A stretch of 57,792 nucleotides of DNA from Paenibacillus sp. SY21-1. Its GTDB lineage: Bacteria; Bacillota; Bacilli; Paenibacillales; Paenibacillaceae. Of the stretch, positions 25,138-34,775 are shown one piece after another. Each line of letters opens with the position of its first letter. Position 1 is the first letter of the stretch. Under the pieces are notes generated by a model, which did not search any database, was not told where the DNA came from, and worked only from the letters and a program-made list of their open reading frames with translations. The DNA lies in NCBI RefSeq assembly GCF_005222705.1, contig NZ_STGF01000039.1, positions 1 through 57,792 of the forward strand, read 5' to 3'. Both the position numbers and the translations under genes were made by a program.

Positions 25138-26373
25138 TTACGAACCCATTCCGAGTTCCGAAAGCAGCTGTCCAAAAATGTCATCCTCTGTATTCATTTT
25201 CGTCATTTCAGATTCCTGCTCCGGTTCCGCTTGAATCGCAACTGCAGCTGATGCCGCAGCAACGGCTGCCGAAAGCTCTGCGTTATGCTTAAGTGCTTCG
25301 TTCAATTCTGTCTTCAACTCTACCAGTTGTTTCTCCAGTCCTTCTCTTTTCGTTCTCTCTCTTTTGAGAAGTACCTCGAGCTCCTCTCTTTGCTTAGTCC
25401 AAGCTGCTTGTTGAGAATCCACAAGTTTAACCCGCTTCTCCATTGCCTGATTCTGAGCGGCTAGCTCTTCGTTGTCCTTTCTCAAAGTCCCGATCGTCTC
25501 ACCCAATCGGCCGGCCGCTACCTTTTGCATCTCTAGTTGCTTTTCGAGCTTTTCTGTCGTTTTAAGCTGTGCGCCCGCCTTCTTCGCTTCCTTCTCCAAC
25601 TCCTTGGACAGACGTTTGTTTTCTTGCATGAGTTCCGCGATTTCAGTCTTGAATTTCGCATCATACTTCTGCATCAATTCTTGCTCGATAGACGACATTT
25701 TTGTCTTGGCATACTCCAGCTTTTCGATCGCTTCGTTCAACACATTTTCCAAACTTGTATCCTCCTCCGAGTAGGGCGATGTCTGTACATTTTTAATTTC
25801 CTTTTCACCCTTTGGTCGCAGCCGCTCAGGCTCAACTTCTCCGTCATAAGGTACTTCTTCTCCTGCTACTGCGATTCCGGTAACCTCGCGGATTGTTCCG
25901 GCATACTTAGCGATATATGTCGGAATCAAGCCGTGAAACTTGGGGGCCTCCTCAAAGCGGAAATAGTTTATGAGGTAAAAAATTGATTCTGGTTCATCAT
26001 CGAGCAGAGGAAGATTGCATTCCTGCCATTGTTCCGGCTCATGCAAATAGTATGGAACGGCATCCCCACGTTCGTGTTTAGAGTCTATCCGACGACGGGT
26101 CGCCTCATCTAGTTGATCATAGACTTTGCAAAAATAGCTGAACAAATTGTTCAACCCTTTGACATGCGGTGCCATTCGGGGAATTAACGAGCTCTTTTTC
26201 GGATTCTTGCTCAGTAGCACTATTTTGTTAATTTTCGCCTTCTGCTTTAGCGCTTTAGAAGCATTCACATAATCTTTTAAACCATTGGCGGAGGAAATTG
26301 CAAGCAAACAAGCGTCAAGCAACATAGAGTCAACCGTCTCAACCTCAACGTACTGCTTCAATTTTAAAGACAT
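25138..26373 (-). CDS. Coiled-coil protein of the Hsp70/beta-CASP operon
   Basis: The start is the ATG at 26373, with GGGAGG nine bases upstream. The product has 411 residues. The first 165 are globular (LLDACLLAISSANGLKDYVN and a FYLINYFRFEEAPKFHG segment). Residues about 205-375 are a long coiled coil rich in Lys and Glu, followed by an Ala-rich linker and a short acidic tail (EDDIFGQLLSELGMGS) that could be a docking peptide. No enzyme motif is seen. It is the last gene of the operon, 18 bases after the HEAT-repeat gene. An organising role around the Hsp70 is an inference. Confidence 0.65.
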   Translation of the reverse strand: MSLKLKQYVEVETVDSMLLDACLLAISSANGLKDYVNASKALKQKAKINKIVLLSKNPKKSSLIPRMAPHVKGLNNLFSYFCKVYDQLDEATRRRIDSKHERGDAVPYYLHEPEQWQECNLPLLDDEPESIFYLINYFRFEEAPKFHGLIPTYIAKYAGTIREVTGIAVAGEEVPYDGEVEPERLRPKGEKEIKNVQTSPYSEEDTSLENVLNEAIEKLEYAKTKMSSIEQELMQKYDAKFKTEIAELMQENKRLSKELEKEAKKAGAQLKTTEKLEKQLEMQKVAAGRLGETIGTLRKDNEELAAQNQAMEKRVKLVDSQQAAWTKQREELEVLLKRERTKREGLEKQLVELKTELNEALKHNAELSAAVAAASAAVAIQAEPEQESEMTKMNTEDDIFGQLLSELGMGS

Positions 26374-26391
26374 GACCAATTCCTCCCGATT

Positions 26392-28062
26392 TTAACTTCT
26401 GCGTCTTTGGCCTGGTGACACTATGACACTTCTCATCTTGTCAAGAATACTTGCAATCTCCTGCTTTACACGCGGAATCGTTTCCTGATCAAACGCATCG
26501 TAAAGCACACTCTGGGGCAATAATTCAGAGCCCTGGTTAGCATGTTTTCCGATCAGCCGATATATTTCCAGTCGAAGCGGGGTAGAAGAGTTTTGTCGCA
26601 ACTTTTCCTGAATAATGCTTCCAATCTCATTCGGCAGTCTGTCCGGTTTCCGGAGCGCCGTCACAATACTAATCGCCTGATTGTCGGGTAAGCTTAAAAT
26701 TCGGCTTGCAAGTTGCACAAGTTGCCTAGTGTTCAATGAGGAAATAAGTGAAGTCTGGATCGCAGTTTGCTCCTCCGGGCTGCCAGTTGTTAAAATCTCG
26801 ACAAACTTTTCGAACGCCTTGGAATCACCTAGCCCTGTCATGGCTGCAGTGGCGTCAAGATAAATCCTGAAGTCCCGATCATTCGAGAATTCGGACAGCA
26901 CTGCAATATGATTCGCGTTGCCCGAAAAACCAATGGCACGGATACATTCTCTTATCACTTTCATTTCCTCGTTTGTCTGTAGCACTTTACAGAGCACGTC
27001 AGCGACACGCTTATCGCGTGTATAGCTCAAGCCTTTGACAATCGCATACTGTTTCGTAGGGAATTTGTCCAAAGCTTCCAAAAGAGCATTTGTCGTATAT
27101 GGGGTCTGCATCCTACCAAGCGTAATGCACGCCTTCACCTGCTTATCGGGAACTTCCGTCTTGTGAAGAACCTCGAGCAGGTATGGAACGGCATCGTTGC
27201 CGAAGGCATTAACGATATTGCCTAATAGCGCTCGCACATGTGCCATTTCGCAATTCATATAGATTTCAAAAATAGGCTGTACGTTGTCCGCTGTAAAGAC
27301 GTCGAAACGCCTTGAAACCCTCCTCATAAAATCGAGGAGTTGTGTATCCGTTGCATCCAAATTTGTAATGATTTCAACCATTGGCATAACGGAGCGGCTC
27401 GACCGCATGTTCATTAGTGCCTCGAAAGCCGGTTCCATAGTTTCACGAGAACGAGCATGTTTAAGGATATCGGGGATCGACTCTAACATTCGAATCTCTC
27501 CAGCCGCCATGATAGCAATTTTGAGATATTGTTCAACGTTGGAGCCTTTGAGGATTCCAAGCAATGTCTCTCTTCCCTTTAGGCTGCGCCGAGTCAGCCT
27601 CCCGACAAGCCGCGTAACAGTTGCTTTCAGCTCAGGCTGCCCCAAATCAAACAAATCAGCTTCCCGAAAAATGACTTCCACAGCGTCTTCCCCGAATTGC
27701 TCCACCTGCTCACACGCGGCCTCAACTTTTTTACGGTTCTTGTCCAATGCGATGATTTCGAGGTTAGACAGCAGTTTCTCGTAGTTTTCTTCCGATATAG
27801 CCAATTGTTCGAATGTAATGGATACAGGAGCGGGATAACCGTCTACAACAGTTACCTCCACCAAATCGTCCTCCCTGTCTCCGTCACGGAATAAGAAATC
27901 TGCGTTCACCTCGTCTTTGCGAGACAGTGCTTGACGTTCCAACTCGCTACGAATGTCGTTTTCATCATCTTCAGAAGATTGTCCAATGTCCATCGGTTGA
28001 TTGCCAATCGTCTCTTTCAATTGATCCTTCAATTTATCCGAAAGTAAATCTGATAAGTTCAT
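26392..28062 (-). CDS. HEAT-repeat protein
   Basis: The 556-residue product has an acidic, low-complexity start (SSEDDENDIRSELE) and then, from about residue 90 to 545, helical pairs with HEAT/PBS-lyase-like wording, for example AIMAAGEIRMLESIPDILKH, ACITLGRMQTPYTTNALLEA, CIRAIGFSGNANHIAVLSEF and AAMTGLGDSKAFEKFVEIL. Such arrays bind proteins or nucleic acids and have no activity of their own. GAGGGG with good spacing precedes the ATG. It sits 14 bases after the Hsp70 gene and probably works with it. Confidence 0.8.
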   Translation of the reverse strand: MNLSDLLSDKLKDQLKETIGNQPMDIGQSSEDDENDIRSELERQALSRKDEVNADFLFRDGDREDDLVEVTVVDGYPAPVSITFEQLAISEENYEKLLSNLEIIALDKNRKKVEAACEQVEQFGEDAVEVIFREADLFDLGQPELKATVTRLVGRLTRRSLKGRETLLGILKGSNVEQYLKIAIMAAGEIRMLESIPDILKHARSRETMEPAFEALMNMRSSRSVMPMVEIITNLDATDTQLLDFMRRVSRRFDVFTADNVQPIFEIYMNCEMAHVRALLGNIVNAFGNDAVPYLLEVLHKTEVPDKQVKACITLGRMQTPYTTNALLEALDKFPTKQYAIVKGLSYTRDKRVADVLCKVLQTNEEMKVIRECIRAIGFSGNANHIAVLSEFSNDRDFRIYLDATAAMTGLGDSKAFEKFVEILTTGSPEEQTAIQTSLISSLNTRQLVQLASRILSLPDNQAISIVTALRKPDRLPNEIGSIIQEKLRQNSSTPLRLEIYRLIGKHANQGSELLPQSVLYDAFDQETIPRVKQEIASILDKMRSVIVSPGQRRRS

Positions 28063-28076
28063 GTTTCATGCCCCTC

Positions 28077-29885
28077 TCACTCGCCAATTCCTTTGATTAA
28101 TCGGTTTTGAATATCCACGATTTCTTCTTCGGTGAATTCATGCGTGCCGATATTAACATCAATCATTTCGGTTTCGTCCGATTCCAACCATGCCCTGACT
28201 TTGACTTCTCTGTTGTGCGTCCACTCAACCTTAAACACGAGTCCAGATCCTACTGGCACTGGTCTACGGAACTTAAGAATGGCCGATTTCAGCTTGATCT
28301 GTATCGGTGATCTTGAGTGACGCGCCATGAACAGGTCCAGCTTCATCCCGTTAACGCTTTTCTCATTACCTACCTGCGGAACGACAAACTCTCCTGTAAT
28401 GATACGGGAGTAATGCGCTTCAACACCTCGCTCAAGTAGAGGAATAGCCGCTCCTGCATGCATTCTAACAAAGATTGTCTGATGTACGGCTGGCGTAACG
28501 GGTCCCTCTTCAATCAGCTTGCCATTACCGGTTTCTGTATTTCCATTTCCCGGATCTTCAGGGGCAGTTGCACTTGCTCGTTCAATTTCGATGCTGTCTT
28601 GATAATAGTGATACACCGCCGCTCCTCGGGAGACGGCTGTCATTGCGTTAATCGAGCTCAACGGCTTCTTTTTCGGATTGCGGCCGAATAACTCATAGAG
28701 CCGTTCCTGGATCGTCGGGTAGTAGGTCATGCCACCGACGAGAAACACATAATCTATGTCGTCCGTAGTCAACTCGCCGTGAAGCGCGTCTTTCAAGGCA
28801 TTTCGCACGGTATACTCGAGGTTTTTATTTCCTTTTCCCTTATCGTAAAGCAGATCTTCAACGATTTTGTCGTATTCCTGTTTCGTCATGTTAAACGTCA
28901 TGGCAAGCTCAGGCGGAACGTTCGTCAAAGCCCACGGATCTGATTTCTCGTTCTGGAACAAGTTAATATCGTCGAGGTAAGATAATCCCTCGTTCTTCAC
29001 ACGGTTATCGATGCGGGTAGCGATCGATTTCTTCATGTTTTCCGCAATATTGAGCAGATTGTCGAGCAAAGTACGGAGTACCGAAGGCTCGAACCTTTCC
29101 TTAATCTCCTGCGGGGTCATTTTCTTCTCACGCAGAAGCTGTTCGTACAAGAAAGCAGCGATTTTCTGATCAAAATCGATGCCCCCAAGCTCGGTATACT
29201 GTGAAATCGACAGTTCACGGATTTTAAAGCCCACCCCTTGTTGCGACACCTCTAGGATCAGCACATCGCACGTGCCACCGCCGAGATCAAACAGAAGTAA
29301 TCTTTTTTTACCAGTCGATAGATCAACCGTACGAGTTTCAGGTGCCTGTTTACCTTCTTCATTTAGAAAGTCAATAACCGCCGCGGTCGGCTCCGCAATC
29401 GTGTACAGTTTGTTAATATCGAAACCTGCTAATTTAGCTGCTAACCGAGTCGCATTATCTTGGTTCAGGTTGAAGTTTGCTGGAACGGTAATAACAGCGC
29501 TGTCGATCGTTTGCCCACCGAACTTGGCCTCAATCTCGGCTTTTAGTACTTTCAGTACGTAAGAAGAAACTGTCTCTGCACGGTAAGGCCTACCGTTAAT
29601 CGTTTTTGTCCAGTCATTCCCAATATTGCGTTTCACCTTATGTAGCACATTGTCGGGACGAACACCCACCATTTTTTTTGCGAATCGACCCACGTATAGA
29701 CTATCTTGGTCGTCGACATAGACGGTGCTGGGCAGAATGGGATCAAAAGTAAAATTTATCCCTGTATCATCAATTTGTTTAATAATATGAGTTTCCGGTG
29801 TCACTTCTCGACCATTCACGGACACAGTCGCGTAAGAAATGGTGGAATTGGTCGTCCCAAGATCGATTCCGATATACCTTTTCAT
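28077..29885 (-). CDS. Hsp70-family (DnaK-like) ATPase
   Basis: The 602-residue protein shows the actin-fold ATPase signatures: YIGIDLGTTNSTISYA (phosphate 1, residues 4-19), LLLFDLGGGTCDVLILEV (phosphate 2), AEPTAAVIDFLNE (connect 1) and VFLVGGMTYYPTIQERL (adenosine). The peptide-binding beta domain is divergent (about 455-590), and the C-terminal lid of DnaK is short or absent. The linker between the two carries a Gly/Asn/Glu-rich stretch. It is therefore not the housekeeping DnaK; no DnaJ is encoded nearby, but a GrpE-like gene is 27 bases upstream. It probably acts as an ATP-driven clamp or chaperone in this operon. Confidence 0.9.
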   Translation of the reverse strand: MKRYIGIDLGTTNSTISYATVSVNGREVTPETHIIKQIDDTGINFTFDPILPSTVYVDDQDSLYVGRFAKKMVGVRPDNVLHKVKRNIGNDWTKTINGRPYRAETVSSYVLKVLKAEIEAKFGGQTIDSAVITVPANFNLNQDNATRLAAKLAGFDINKLYTIAEPTAAVIDFLNEEGKQAPETRTVDLSTGKKRLLLFDLGGGTCDVLILEVSQQGVGFKIRELSISQYTELGGIDFDQKIAAFLYEQLLREKKMTPQEIKERFEPSVLRTLLDNLLNIAENMKKSIATRIDNRVKNEGLSYLDDINLFQNEKSDPWALTNVPPELAMTFNMTKQEYDKIVEDLLYDKGKGNKNLEYTVRNALKDALHGELTTDDIDYVFLVGGMTYYPTIQERLYELFGRNPKKKPLSSINAMTAVSRGAAVYHYYQDSIEIERASATAPEDPGNGNTETGNGKLIEEGPVTPAVHQTIFVRMHAGAAIPLLERGVEAHYSRIITGEFVVPQVGNEKSVNGMKLDLFMARHSRSPIQIKLKSAILKFRRPVPVGSGLVFKVEWTHNREVKVRAWLESDETEMIDVNIGTHEFTEEEIVDIQNRLIKGIGE

Positions 29886-29912
29886 TCTTGTTATACCTCT
29901 CTTATTTTGTTT

Positions 29913-31328
29913 TTATAGGATCTTTACGAGCGGTTGCACGACCACTCGCCCCTGATAGGACCAGCCGTAACGAAGTAGCCGTACTTGTATATGCTGCTCG
30001 TCAGGCGATATCGAACGGTCGGTCATATAGCGAGTTCCTAATTCCTCGCGATTGACTACAAAATCGTGACCAATCTCCTGTTTGGTGCGAAGAGGCTCTA
30101 TACCATGGAGTCGAAGCGAAGAGAACAAATTAACAAAAATCCCTTGCTGAAGTGTCACCTGATCGTCGTTCTCCGCGCTCGCCAATTCGTATAATTGCGA
30201 TAGCAGGTACCCTGAATTTTGGCCTCCCAGATCGGAAACTAGCTGGATGACTAGTTGTTCTCTCATTTCTTTCATTTTGCCACGTTCTGCAGCTAGCTCG
30301 CCGTGAAGCCGCTCGATTTCCTTCTGCAGCTCGACGACGCTAACCGAGGATTCTTCCTGTAGCTGCGTTTTTTTTGTTGCAGCTTGTGCCATTACAGCGA
30401 GTGATTCCAAGGCTTGGCGTGCGATTGTAAGCTGTTCTACTACGGCCAAGTCAGACGGTTGAGTAACAGTTGCGTTATGCGTTGGAATTACTTCGGTTGC
30501 AATTGCTTCGAGCTGAGTAGCGGAAGTCTCATCGCCCTTCTTCTCTAGTGCCACCGTTGGCGTCTCGTTAGCTGATACAGTAGTAGACTGTTCCTTTTTA
30601 CCCTGGGGTTCAAGAGATTCCTTCGGCTTGATTGTAATTAAGTCGGTTATTAGTTTTGATAACTTGGAGTCAACTTCCAATTCCGATTGAATCTGCTTTA
30701 AGATCACCGTCAAACCATCATGGAAAGCCGGCGGATATTTCTTCACAATACCGCGGTACCGTCTGGCAAAATCCCCAACCAGTTTACTTCCTTCCGCAAA
30801 GCCAGTCCTGCGAAGCGACTCTACGTTCTTGACTTTATTCTGCAATGTCATCTCAATAAGTTCCTCCGCTTGTGCGTCATATTGACTGACGCGGGCATCG
30901 TTACTGATGATAAAGCGGTTAAGTAAATCATGAAAAATATCAGGTGAATCAGCCAGCAACCGATAGGAACTTAAATCCCCATCACAAATCGACAAAAACA
31001 GATTACGTTCTGTCGGTGAGCGGAATCCAACATAGCCAAGAATGTGCTTTGAATCAAGCTTCCATTTCGGAAATAATGCATTCCAATCCGACTGTATACG
31101 CTGTACAAGTTTTCCGTCATCATCACTGGCCTCTAGCACTGCGCGTTCAGCAATTGCCTGTAGTGACCAGAACAACTCCAGCCGATTCGTTTTCCGTTCG
31201 AGATTCATAGCGGAGAGGATAGGGTCCAACTCTTCTTTGTTTCCTTCCTTATTCCACTGAGCGAGCAGTTCCTCGCTTGAGAACAACCAGTTGCGAAGCA
31301 CAAAACCCATAAATTCTTGTCTGTCCAA
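29913..31328 (-). CDS. GrpE-like C-terminal protein
   Basis: Translation starts at a TTG (31328) behind AGGAGG. The 471-residue product has a globular N-terminal half (about 1-235), a Thr/Ala-rich linker (240-330), a coiled coil (VELQKEIERLHGELAAERGK) and a C-terminal domain. The domain ends VRLLRYGWSYQGRVVVQPLV, which recalls the GrpE beta domain ending in GY...G.VLRPA.V.V. With the coiled coil before it and an Hsp70 gene next to it, a nucleotide-exchange factor dedicated to that Hsp70 is the best guess. The N-terminal half is not recognised. Confidence 0.6.
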   Translation of the reverse strand: MDRQEFMGFVLRNWLFSSEELLAQWNKEGNKEELDPILSAMNLERKTNRLELFWSLQAIAERAVLEASDDDGKLVQRIQSDWNALFPKWKLDSKHILGYVGFRSPTERNLFLSICDGDLSSYRLLADSPDIFHDLLNRFIISNDARVSQYDAQAEELIEMTLQNKVKNVESLRRTGFAEGSKLVGDFARRYRGIVKKYPPAFHDGLTVILKQIQSELEVDSKLSKLITDLITIKPKESLEPQGKKEQSTTVSANETPTVALEKKGDETSATQLEAIATEVIPTHNATVTQPSDLAVVEQLTIARQALESLAVMAQAATKKTQLQEESSVSVVELQKEIERLHGELAAERGKMKEMREQLVIQLVSDLGGQNSGYLLSQLYELASAENDDQVTLQQGIFVNLFSSLRLHGIEPLRTKQEIGHDFVVNREELGTRYMTDRSISPDEQHIQVRLLRYGWSYQGRVVVQPLVKIL

Positions 31329-31340
31329 CTTAGACTCCTC

Positions 31341-33860
31341 CTACATAAAAGAATACGATTCACCATTGAAGGCCGGTATGACTTTTGTCTTTCCAAATGC
31401 GCCTTCCAGCAGTTCCGTAACTGACGGATAGATCAAATCATCCGTCCGAATCGAATGCGGCGGCGTGTATCGCTTATCATGCTCACCATGCATCAACAGA
31501 ATGTACTGGGGTTGCAAAGACAGCGCGAGCTGCACGATTTCTTCTCGTCCAGCGTGAGCCGACAATGATGCGGCACCTACATTTGCGCGAAGTTCCTTCT
31601 CCTTGCCGTTTACGATGACGCGGGGATTAAATTGCTCCCTCGAAGCGGCTAGCAGCTTCGCCCCGGGACTGCGATAATCTAAGTACCCGCTGAATATGAT
31701 GCTGTTGCGGTCATCCTCGACCCAGTGTTCGGCATAGGCAGCTGACATTGTGCCGTCCATCAGCATGCCCGAGCTTGCAATAACAACGGATCTACCGTTA
31801 CGTGACAAGTCACGAACAAAATCGGGAAATCCGGCTCCGCGGTAATGGTCGTTGGCGAGCAGCACACCCCGTCCAAAGAAGTAAGCATCTTCTTCCCCCG
31901 CTGGGCAGCAATCCGGTTTGATATATCGGCCCTGAACGGCATACTGCTGATAGACCCGGGTTATGTCCACCGCTCGACCGTCCAAATATAGATCAAATGG
32001 AAGAAACGGTTCGTTCCGATAAGCATGTTGCAACGTGAGAAGCACTTCTTGCGCCCGCCCAAGGGAGAACGATGGAATAAGTACACAGCCGTTCTTGTCG
32101 ATCGTCTTCATAACTGATTGAACCAACAATTCCTCCTTCATCTCCCGAGGAAGAGCAGAAGCGGGAGGAAGATACCCATATGTCGTCTCAGTAATTAGGA
32201 CGTCAACCTCCAGATTCTCCGGAAGAAGTAGAGAGGAGACTGTTTTTTGCGGTTCCATGCTGAAATCCCCGGTAAAAAGGACAGTTGCCCCGTCTTTGCG
32301 GATCAGGATAGCACCGGCTCCAAGAATGTGCCCGGATGGGAAATACTCAATTTCCCAATGTCCATCGGATTTAGACGGTAGGGTAAATGCCTCACCGAAG
32401 TCAACGGTTTGAATGGCGTGGAGCGCACTTTGTACAAGCTCATCCGTATAAATCGAACTTGAACTTCCCGGCGTGGTTTTCACCAGGTCCCGTAGCATCG
32501 GTCTCATTAGCCTGATTGTCGGCTCAGTGGCATATATCGGCAATTCCCTGTTTAACCCATGCACGTATGGTAGGGATCCGATATGGTCCATGTGCGCGTG
32601 AGTCAATAGTAGTGCATCAAGCCTCGTGAACATCTCTACCCCACCAGCACGGGAATAATCGGGAAAAGGGTAGTCCTCATTCAGATGCAATCCGGCATCC
32701 AACAGTAATGAACTGTTCCCAATTGTCACTAGAATAGAGGTGCCCCCGATTCGTTCTCCGCCACCAAAAAAAACGACATTAACATCATGTAGGCTCCGAC
32801 GATTCTTACAGGCTTGACCTGCATGCCTGTTGTCCCACTGCGTTTTAACGTATGCTGGGCTGTCGAGCATCTGTAACTGGACTTTGCTTTCGTTTTCCAG
32901 TCCCGATATATGACCCCGCCCCCGTTTGTCCACAAGTTGACGCAGCAACCGATCATACGGCCGCTCCGCAATGAGCGCCTCAATCCCTTCGCCCCACTCT
33001 GAACTCTGGGCGAACAAGTCTGTCATTGACCGCAGAACCGGTAGTTTATTCGCAAGATCCTGATCCTCGCATTTATATCCTTGTAAGGCCTCTTGATATT
33101 CAGGAAGCTTTTGTCGTTGTTTCGTGGCGATACAATGAAATAATCCACAGAGAAATCGGGTATCTCTACCAAGTTTGATCTGTAGCCTTGGCCAATCGGG
33201 ACGTTTAACCAGCATCGGGGTTTCGTCTAGTAGAAGCGACCATTTGGCAAGCGTCTCCACATCTTTAAAAAAGCTCTCCTCTAATGACAGTAATCGACGA
33301 AGATACAGACGCGCTTGTGTCATGCGATTGATAGAGTAATAAAGTTTAATGAGATGAAGCAGGGTTTGAATATATAGCCCGCTTTCACTCGCATACCGAT
33401 TGAAATCGTGCTCCAATCGGGAAAGGAGCGACTGCGCTAACCTCCAGCTCCACACTGGATGATCGTACCGAAAAAGCATTTGTGAAGCTTTCAATTGCTG
33501 CTCCAGAAGTCGTTCACTTCCAGGGAGTTTCAATATTTGCTCCAATATATCTGGTAAATACGGGCCTTTACCTGAGGGACTCTCCCCAATATGTTCCAAG
33601 GCCTCAATACAAACCGGAACAAACTCCTCGGCTCCACCACCCTTCTTCAGACCTTCCTCTGCGAATTTGAAGGCCTCTCTATAGCTCCCTTGAGAGGCAA
33701 AAAAACGAGCAGTACGTCCCAGTTCGGGTATTTGCATAAACACTTCGATTCCAACAAGCTTTTCATACTGCTTGGTTGCATCCGACATTCGCCCGCGGTT
33801 TTCCAGTCCTACAGCCTCACGATACCACTCTTGGTACGACTCCATGTTTCCAGACAACAT
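31341..33860 (-). CDS. Metallo-beta-lactamase/beta-CASP nuclease with TPR-like N-terminus
   Basis: The 839-residue protein has about 340 helical, TPR-like residues followed by a beta-CASP nuclease. The metal motifs are LLLTHAHMDHIG (HxHxDH at 421-426), FPSGHILGAG, LFTGDFS and TETTYG. The beta-CASP part shows IPSFSLGRAQEVL, IASSGMLMDG and a closing ASLSAHAGREE. This is the fold of CPSF73, RNase J and KH-CPSF enzymes, which cut RNA; the sequence is COG1236-like and not a normal RNase J. The start is unclear: GGAG abuts the ATG at 33860, and an ATG at 33845 is 15 bases away. It is the first gene of the Hsp70 operon, with a LexA-like box about 210 bases upstream. Confidence 0.85.
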   Translation of the reverse strand: MLSGNMESYQEWYREAVGLENRGRMSDATKQYEKLVGIEVFMQIPELGRTARFFASQGSYREAFKFAEEGLKKGGGAEEFVPVCIEALEHIGESPSGKGPYLPDILEQILKLPGSERLLEQQLKASQMLFRYDHPVWSWRLAQSLLSRLEHDFNRYASESGLYIQTLLHLIKLYYSINRMTQARLYLRRLLSLEESFFKDVETLAKWSLLLDETPMLVKRPDWPRLQIKLGRDTRFLCGLFHCIATKQRQKLPEYQEALQGYKCEDQDLANKLPVLRSMTDLFAQSSEWGEGIEALIAERPYDRLLRQLVDKRGRGHISGLENESKVQLQMLDSPAYVKTQWDNRHAGQACKNRRSLHDVNVVFFGGGERIGGTSILVTIGNSSLLLDAGLHLNEDYPFPDYSRAGGVEMFTRLDALLLTHAHMDHIGSLPYVHGLNRELPIYATEPTIRLMRPMLRDLVKTTPGSSSSIYTDELVQSALHAIQTVDFGEAFTLPSKSDGHWEIEYFPSGHILGAGAILIRKDGATVLFTGDFSMEPQKTVSSLLLPENLEVDVLITETTYGYLPPASALPREMKEELLVQSVMKTIDKNGCVLIPSFSLGRAQEVLLTLQHAYRNEPFLPFDLYLDGRAVDITRVYQQYAVQGRYIKPDCCPAGEEDAYFFGRGVLLANDHYRGAGFPDFVRDLSRNGRSVVIASSGMLMDGTMSAAYAEHWVEDDRNSIIFSGYLDYRSPGAKLLAASREQFNPRVIVNGKEKELRANVGAASLSAHAGREEIVQLALSLQPQYILLMHGEHDKRYTPPHSIRTDDLIYPSVTELLEGAFGKTKVIPAFNGESYSFM

Positions 33861-34071
33861 CTCCTTTTGCCATGACGAAGCTTTCGTTATTTCCGCCAGA
33901 AGGCTTTTTAATTAGTCTTATTGGCATATAACAAGTCACTTTAACACATGATTAAAGAACCAGGTCAAAAGACTTATTATCCTAGCATACTATGATAGTT
34001 TTTGGGGCTCAATACAAAATCCAATGTTTGCTTAAAGCTATTTTAATATTCCTTAATGTCAAAAGTATGTC

Positions 34072-34088
34072 GGCAAACATATGTTCCG
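34072..34088 (-). promoter_or_regulatory. LexA(DinR)-box-like site of the beta-CASP/Hsp70 operon
   Basis: On the minus strand the bases read CGGAACATATGTTTGCC, with core GAACATATGTTT, a very good match to the Firmicutes LexA box (CGAAC-N4-GTTYG). It continues GACATAC, similar to the extension seen at the McrBC promoter. Confidence 0.65.
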
Positions 34089-34090
34089 AT

Positions 34091-34120
34091 AAATAAAACC
34101 CCCACTCAATTAAGTGAGGG
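34091..34120 (-). terminator. Intrinsic terminator of the pPIWI-RE operon
   Basis: An 8-bp stem with one G-U pair (34099-34106 with 34113-34120) is followed on the minus strand by TTTTATTTA. It lies about 108 bases past the stop of the last small gene. Confidence 0.75.
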
Positions 34121-34227
34121 CCGATTATGTATAAAGAACTCAACTTTTGTAAGGCCCAAATCGGCTTATTAGTCATTAAGAGTTGCGTTGGCCAGTAAGC
34201 CGAGATAAGGCTTTATAACGATAGTTA

Positions 34228-34506
34228 TTACATTGAAATAAGTAGTGATCTTGCCTTATCTCGTGCTATCTGTTTAACTCGGGGAGAGTTTGCAATCACC
34301 TTCAACGCTTCAACTTGGAGCCCATTCTCCGCTATCCTTCTGGCAGCCTGAATGCACATTTTGATTCCGCCTTCGTCTTTTCCAACTTGTCTCATTTGGT
34401 ATCGTACAATTTGTTCATCAAACCTAGGATTGTTCCAGAGCTCAAAGTATGTTACATATACACTCTTTCCACACATTTTCAAATCAAATTCCAAATCGTA
34501 TGCCAT
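34228..34506 (-). CDS. Small hypothetical protein
   Basis: The start is the ATG at 34506 with AAAGGAG about nine bases before it; a longer frame to 34524 would overlap that site. The 92-residue product (MAYDLEFDLKMCGKSVYVTY) has a beta-rich first half and a helical second half with basic residues (ARRIAENGLQVEALKVIANS). I do not recognise it. It is the last gene before the operon terminator and follows the preceding small gene by 30 bases, so it belongs to the pPIWI-RE operon. Confidence 0.6.
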   Translation of the reverse strand: MAYDLEFDLKMCGKSVYVTYFELWNNPRFDEQIVRYQMRQVGKDEGGIKMCIQAARRIAENGLQVEALKVIANSPRVKQIARDKARSLLISM

Positions 34507-34535
34507 TTTCTCTTCTCCTTTCATCCCTCTTTTGT

Positions 34536-34754
34536 TTAAGGCTTACACTTGCCGCATTTCTTAAATGGGTATTCCGGATAGTTAGTCTTGGACCATGCCG
34601 ACGCCTCTTCCACTAGAGAGAAATCATACCAACCACCATCGCCTCTGGTTTCTCGAATTCCCTTTAGGCTCGTTTCTTCTTGAAGAACATGTCCGCAAGT
34701 GGATTTATGGGATGTACATAACTTGTCGGGGATATGAACGTTTACCCAAATCAA
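34536..34754 (-). CDS. Small Cys-containing hypothetical protein
   Basis: The start is a TTG at 34754, chosen because CAGGAGGG sits eight bases upstream. The product has 72 residues. A HKSTCGHV segment near residue 20 and a C-terminal KKCGKCKP give four scattered cysteines, which could bind zinc. The middle is aromatic and acidic (DGGWYDFSLVEEASAW). The family is unknown. It lies 21 bases after the YhaM-like gene and 30 before the next small gene. The two could be a pair, but I see no toxin-antitoxin signature. Confidence 0.55.
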   Translation of the reverse strand: MIWVNVHIPDKLCTSHKSTCGHVLQEETSLKGIRETRGDGGWYDFSLVEEASAWSKTNYPEYPFKKCGKCKP

Positions 34755-34775
34755 TGTTTTACCCTCCTGAGGAAA

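Larger units (their letters stand above)
33861..34227. other. Regulatory stretch upstream of the beta-CASP gene
   Basis: This 367-base gap contains no gene that I can support. It holds the terminator of the pPIWI-RE operon, the LexA-like box at 34072-34088 and, 27 bases further, the -10-like TAAAAT (34040-34045). From there to the beta-CASP start lies an untranslated leader of about 170 bases. Confidence 0.4.

Noticed and set aside
34228..34754. The two small genes as a toxin-antitoxin pair.
   Set aside because: No known toxin or DNA-binding antitoxin motif; they are spaced like ordinary operon members.
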